Shown here: positions 6,799 through 9,250 of the stretch, one piece after another | How positions within the stretch are numbered: the stretch's first letter is position 1 | Layout: each line of letters starts with the position of its first letter | Translations under genes and position numbers: made by a program | Notes under the pieces: generated by a model | What the model was told of the DNA's origin: nothing | What the model saw: only the letters and a program-made list of their open reading frames with translations | Database searches by the model: none | Source: Desulfuromusa sp. | GTDB taxonomy: Bacteria; Desulfobacterota; Desulfuromonadia; Desulfuromonadales; Geopsychrobacteraceae | Direction: 5' to 3' | NCBI GenBank assembly: GCA_029934755.1 | Contig: JAOZLQ010000087.1 | Location: 1-9,250 of the forward strand | DNA: 9,250 bases

Positions 6799-7155
6799 AT
6801 GAAAACAACATTAGCTCTTTTAATTACAGGTCTGATTTTTCTGGCGACACCTATGCTGGCATCGGCAGATAGAGGACATCGTGATAGTAGACAAAATCAC
6901 TACAATGAATGGGTGAAAAATGATCGCTACGAGCAGAGATCTCATTACAATAACCATCATTATCAGCGTGATTATCGCTATAAACAAAGAGCCAACCGTC
7001 ATGTAAAAACACCCCTCAGACGAGAGCTGCGTAAAACCCGGCGTGAGCTACACCAGATCAAACAGCAAATTCGACGCAATCGCCAGCGATCCTATTATGC
7101 ACAACCAGCTGTTGTTATCGGCCTACCGCACTTGGTATTCCAATTTGATTGGTAA
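6799..7155 (+). CDS. Small secreted Arg/His/Tyr-rich basic protein, function unknown
   Basis: I do not recognise a named family. The 118-residue product begins with a textbook Sec signal peptide (MKTT, a hydrophobic core to about 20, cleavage after ASA at 23), leaving about 95 residues. Residues 24-68 are rich in His, Tyr, Arg and Asn with no hydrophobic core and look disordered. Residues 72-98 (LRRELRKTRRELHQIKQQIRRN) look like a basic, possibly coiled-coil helix. The C-terminus ends in a short hydrophobic aromatic stretch, VVIGLPHLVFQFDW (105-118). The mature part has about 18 Arg, 8 His and 8 Tyr. Location would be periplasm or outside. Metal binding or binding to anionic polymers (LPS, DNA, polysaccharide) are guesses. 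The strong Shine-Dalgarno, dedicated terminator and signal peptide make it a real gene. It stands alone, with an upstream dyad at 6684-6711. Confidence 0.8.
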   Translation: MKTTLALLITGLIFLATPMLASADRGHRDSRQNHYNEWVKNDRYEQRSHYNNHHYQRDYRYKQRANRHVKTPLRRELRKTRRELHQIKQQIRRNRQRSYYAQPAVVIGLPHLVFQFDW

Positions 7156-7164
7156 AAGAATTCC

Positions 7165-7195
7165 CAGCACTTTTATACATAAAACTAAGGTGCTG
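7165..7195 (+). other. Hairpin just after the small secreted protein gene
   Basis: CAGCAC and GTGCTG pair perfectly and extend by one wobble and two A-T pairs to a 9-base stem with a 13-base loop. It begins 9 bases after the stop codon and sits immediately before the terminator. It could protect the mRNA 3' end or assist termination. Confidence 0.45.
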
Positions 7196-7199
7196 TTCA

Positions 7200-7231
7200 A
7201 AAGGAGCCGACCCGACCTGGGCGGCTCCTTT
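7200..7231 (+). terminator. Intrinsic terminator of the small secreted protein gene
   Basis: AAAGGAGCCG (7200-7209) pairs perfectly with CGGCTCCTTT (7222-7231). Inside, CCC and GGG add three more pairs with one bulged A and a 5-base loop. The stem is strong and GC-rich, but the T-tract is short (TTT, then ACTATG), so termination may be partial. The reverse reading has a slightly better tail, CTCCTTTT. Confidence 0.7.
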
Positions 7232-7346
7232 ACTATGTCATCAATACAACTTAAAGAGAGTAAAGAAAATAATCAGTATCGCCTGCAAATATCATTCATC
7301 TTCCTAAGCAAAAATTTCATAGACTCGGGCCATAATTCTTACCAGA

Positions 7347-7363
7347 ACGGTTGAAAACACCGT
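7347..7363 (+). promoter_or_regulatory. First stem-loop before nhaD
   Basis: ACGGT and ACCGT form 5-base arms around a 7-base loop. An alternative pairing of GGTT (7349-7352) with AACC (7364-7367) overlaps it, so the region could switch between two folds. No Rfam family is assigned. Confidence 0.3.
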
Positions 7364-7374
7364 AACCAGTTGAC

Positions 7375-7392
7375 CATGAGGACAGCCTCATG
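7375..7392 (+). promoter_or_regulatory. Second stem-loop or operator dyad before nhaD
   Basis: CATGAGG and CCTCATG are perfect 7-base arms around ACAG, ending 87 bases before the nhaD ATG. It begins at the last base of the -35-like TTGACC. It may be a DNA dyad in a promoter spacer or an RNA hairpin in the leader; the sequence alone cannot decide. Confidence 0.4.
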
Positions 7393-7464
7393 CTACTTAT
7401 GTGAAGTTTTAACTTGTAATGTTCGATTCTCCTAAATTAGCCTGTGAGTAATCAACACCTCATA

Positions 7465-7470
7465 TTGGAG
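7465..7470 (+). promoter_or_regulatory. Ribosome binding site that fixes the nhaD start
   Basis: TTGGAG lies 9 bases before ATG 7480. The in-frame GTG at 7444 has no GGAG-like element upstream, so ATG 7480 is the better start. Confidence 0.6.
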
Positions 7471-7479
7471 CCTGATGCC

Positions 7480-9000
7480 ATGAAAGTCCAGAATGCCAGC
7501 TTTTCCGACACCACCCTATCTGTTCCAAAACAAGAAAAATCTTGGATAAAATATCTTGTTCTGAGTGCGTTTATCTTTTTTGCTTCTGTTGCACCCGTAT
7601 TATCTTCAGCTGGGACAGGAAGCGAAACACCCGATATGACAGGAACTTTTCTTGGCATCTTTGCTCTGGTTCTTTTTGTTGGTGCATATTGTCTGGTTAT
7701 TTTTGAAGAGCAGCTCCATTTACGCAAAAGTAAACCGGTACTTCTTGCCGCGGGTGTCATCTGGGTTCTTGTTGCCTTAGCTTATATTGGCATAGGAGAT
7801 ACCCATACAGCTCATAGTGCGATCAAGCACAACCTGATTGAGTATGCTGAGTTGTTTCTGTTTCTATTAGTGGCAATGACCTATATCAATGCCATGGATG
7901 AACGAAATGTGTTCCAAGCGCTCCGTTCTTGGCTGGTCAGTCGTGGTTTTACGCTACGTACGGTGTTCTGGGTCACTGGGGTTCTGGCATTTTTCATCTC
8001 CCCGATAGCTGACAACTTGACCACTGCCCTGCTGATGGGTGCTGTAGCTATGGCTGTTGCAGGAGACAACAAAAAATTTCTGGTTGTCGCATGTATCAAT
8101 ATTGTTGTCGCTGCCAACGCTGGTGGAGCCTTCTCCCCGTTTGGAGATATCACCACTTTAATGGTCTGGCAGAAAGGCAAGGTTGATTTTGCAGAATTCT
8201 TTGCCATCTTCATCCCATCCTTGGTGAACTGGCTTATCCCTGCAATCATTATGAGCCTGACAGTTGCCAAAGATAGACCAAAAGCGTCAGATGAAGCGAT
8301 TAAAATGAAACTGGGTGCCAGACGGGTCATGGTTCTATTTCTCTGTACCATTGTTACTGCAGTCTCCTTCCACAACTTTCTCCACTTGCCACCAGCAACC
8401 GGCATGATGCTCGGCCTCGCCTATCTTGGCTTTTTTGGCTATTGGCTAAAGAAAAAGGAACATCGCGCGGGAACAGGCGATCTGCCACTCGATATAACTG
8501 GGCACAACCCCGATGAACACGAAGCACCAACTGCTCATGGTCACGGTACGGCTCCCGGGTTTGATCTGTTCCGTAAAATCGCCCGAGCCGAGTGGGACAC
8601 CCTGCTGTTTTTCTATGGCGTCATCCTCTGTGTTGGCGGCCTAGGTCAGTTTGGTTACTTGGCTATGGCCTCTGAAGCTATGTATGTCGGCCTTGGTCAT
8701 ACCGGTGCCAACGTTCTGGTCGGGCTCCTCTCCGCTATCGTTGACAACATCCCTGTCATGTTCGCGGTTTTGACCATGGATCCACACATGTCACACGGTC
8801 AGTGGCTGCTGGTTACTCTGACCGCCGGAGTCGGTGGCAGCATGTTATCAATCGGCTCTGCTGCTGGTGTCGCTCTGATGGGTTCAGCACGCGGTATTTA
8901 CACCTTCGGTGCCCACCTTAAATGGAGCTGGGCAATAGCTCTGGGGTATGCAGCAAGTATTGTCACGCACTTATTTATCAATGCTAAATATTTCCACTAA
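7480..9000 (+). CDS. nhaD: Na+/H+ antiporter NhaD
   Basis: This 506-residue inner-membrane protein belongs to the NhaD family of the ion transporter superfamily, which exports Na+ (and Li+) in exchange for protons. Conserved segments are SPIADNLTTALLMG (174-187), NAGGAFSPFGDITTLMVW (213-230), DNIPVMFAVL (422-431) and GGSMLSIGSAAGVALMG (452-468); the two DN-containing helices probably form the ion path by family knowledge. About a dozen hydrophobic segments are spread over 24-500. A hydrophilic loop at about 325-360 is histidine-rich (H342, H347, H353, H355). The first helix, at about 24-44, could be read as a signal sequence. The start is ATG 7480 because of TTGGAG at 7465; GTG 7444 would add 12 residues. 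The gene is monocistronic, with a structured leader and a very long terminator hairpin. It suggests a saline or alkaline habitat. Confidence 0.95.
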   Translation: MKVQNASFSDTTLSVPKQEKSWIKYLVLSAFIFFASVAPVLSSAGTGSETPDMTGTFLGIFALVLFVGAYCLVIFEEQLHLRKSKPVLLAAGVIWVLVALAYIGIGDTHTAHSAIKHNLIEYAELFLFLLVAMTYINAMDERNVFQALRSWLVSRGFTLRTVFWVTGVLAFFISPIADNLTTALLMGAVAMAVAGDNKKFLVVACINIVVAANAGGAFSPFGDITTLMVWQKGKVDFAEFFAIFIPSLVNWLIPAIIMSLTVAKDRPKASDEAIKMKLGARRVMVLFLCTIVTAVSFHNFLHLPPATGMMLGLAYLGFFGYWLKKKEHRAGTGDLPLDITGHNPDEHEAPTAHGHGTAPGFDLFRKIARAEWDTLLFFYGVILCVGGLGQFGYLAMASEAMYVGLGHTGANVLVGLLSAIVDNIPVMFAVLTMDPHMSHGQWLLVTLTAGVGGSMLSIGSAAGVALMGSARGIYTFGAHLKWSWAIALGYAASIVTHLFINAKYFH

Positions 9001-9013
9001 GCAATAAAATCAT

Positions 9014-9066
9014 AGTCCAAACTAAAAAACCCTTCCTGATTCAGGAGGGGTTTTTTAGTTTGGACT
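9014..9066. terminator. Bidirectional terminator, 53-base near-perfect palindrome
   Basis: The palindrome is centred on 9040. The arms pair from A9014-T9066 inward to G9038-C9042 (25 positions), with only T9033-G9047 not Watson-Crick. The core has an A6 run (9024-9029), CCC, a small loop, GGG and a T6 run (9051-9056), so it can terminate nhaD and also transcripts arriving from the right. The outer arms (AGTCCAAACT and its complement) extend it well beyond a usual terminator. Confidence 0.9.
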
Positions 9067-9088
9067 GCAAATTCCAGAGAATATTCAC

Positions 9089-9250
9089 TTATACATGCTC
9101 CCTGCATACTTTCAACATGCCATGAAGTCGCTGGGTTGCGGCCCCGCTCGCCGCCTTACTCTTTTGTTGTACCACAAAAGAGTAAGCAGAAAAAAGCACC
9201 CGAACTCCTTGCCCGCCAATGGCGGGTTCCCTCCATTCCACAGCTGCTTT
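9089..9250 (-). CDS. Possible 3' end of a minus-strand gene, cut by window
   Basis: The reverse strand is open for 53 codons from the right edge to TAA at 9089. The stop lies 22 bases from the bidirectional terminator, which is where a convergent gene would end. The peptide includes SAYSFVVQQKSKAASGAATQ and ends near MLKVCREHV; I do not recognise a domain. Against coding, the stretch is dominated by a 32-base palindrome and a second hairpin, which is more like a dispersed intergenic repeat whose frames happen to be open. Confidence that it is a real gene end is low. Confidence 0.3.
   Translation of the reverse strand, partial: KAAVEWREPAIGGQGVRVLFSAYSFVVQQKSKAASGAATQRLHGMLKVCREHV
9155..9186. 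repeat. 32-base palindrome, possible repetitive intergenic element
   Basis: CTTACTCTTTTGT (9155-9167) is perfectly complementary to ACAAAAGAGTAAG (9174-9186). The six central bases add two more pairs (G9169-C9172, T9170-A9171), so the 32 bases are symmetric apart from one mismatched pair. No suitable tract makes it a normal terminator. Combined with the hairpin at 9212-9226 it resembles the dispersed palindromic elements of many proteobacterial genomes; copy number cannot be seen here. Confidence 0.5.
9212..9226. repeat. GC-rich hairpin in the right-hand tail
   Basis: CCCGCC and GGCGGG are perfect 6-base arms around AAT, 25 bases after the 32-base palindrome. It has no T-run. It is probably part of the same palindromic tail element. 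Confidence 0.45.

Larger units (their letters stand above)
7156..7479 (+). other. Intergenic region before nhaD, 324 bases
   Basis: The first part holds the two 3' hairpins of the secreted-protein gene. From 7232 to about 7340 the sequence is AT-rich with no gene I can support. From 7347 to 7392 two stem-loops follow each other, and the nhaD promoter should lie here. TTGACC at 7370-7375 is a good -35-like box, but no convincing -10 follows at 17 bases; TACTTA at 7394-7399 is a weak candidate with 18. Confidence 0.5.

Noticed and set aside
7043..7354. 103-codon plus-strand frame overlapping the end of the secreted protein gene
   Set aside because: It runs through two hairpins including the terminator, overlaps a better gene, has no Shine-Dalgarno and no domain.
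7444..7479. GTG 7444 as the nhaD start
   Set aside because: There is no ribosome binding site before it, whereas ATG 7480 has TTGGAG at a suitable distance.
1..9250. A new multi-gene defence, CRISPR or mobile system
   Set aside because: No repeats with regular spacers, transposase, integrase, nuclease or toxin-antitoxin pair is visible. The EVE gene alone is not evidence of a defence locus.

Overview
The window reads as bacterial chromosome with ordinary, well-spaced housekeeping and accessory genes. I see no rRNA, tRNA, CRISPR array, transposase or phage gene. The gene types (a DgkA-PAP2 lipid enzyme, a four-domain S1 protein, a REC-GAF-GGEEF response regulator, an NhaD-type Na+/H+ antiporter) and the moderate base composition suggest a Gram-negative, probably marine or brackish bacterium. 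A member of the Desulfuromonadales (Geobacter/Desulfuromonas relatives) is my best guess. This is inference from gene content only.

Layout. (1) 1-695, minus: a fusion of an undecaprenol/diacylglycerol kinase with a PAP2 phosphatase, cut by the left edge. (2) 696-1044: a 349-base divergent regulatory gap with a plausible promoter and a leader hairpin. (3) 1045-3626, plus: a four-domain S1 RNA-binding protein overlapping by 4 bases (ATGA) with a 14-TM-type drug/H+ antiporter; these two form an operon. (4) 3776-5185, plus: a PleD-like diguanylate cyclase, visibly more AT-rich than its neighbours, behind an AT-rich gap with an operator-like dyad. (5) 5322-5783, plus: an EVE-domain protein, convergent with (6) 5793-6557, minus: a YiiX/YebB-like permuted NlpC/P60 cysteine hydrolase that starts at TTG. 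(7) 6799-7155, plus: a small secreted Arg/His/Tyr-rich protein followed by two hairpins, the second a strong intrinsic terminator. (8) 7480-9000, plus: nhaD, with a leader that contains two stem-loops. (9) 9014-9066: a 53-base near-perfect palindrome acting as a bidirectional terminator. (10) 9067-9250: a palindrome-rich tail with a minus-strand reading frame open to the window edge.

How the genes work together. The common theme is the cell envelope and its stresses: lipid-carrier recycling, efflux, c-di-GMP signalling, a hydrolase of the peptidase/amidase fold, a secreted basic protein, and sodium/pH homeostasis. Apart from the S1-MFS pair, each gene seems to be its own transcription unit. 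I do not see a coherent new multi-gene system. The most interesting leads are the fused lipid enzyme, the structured nhaD leader, the small secreted protein with its upstream dyad, and the palindromic tail at the right edge.
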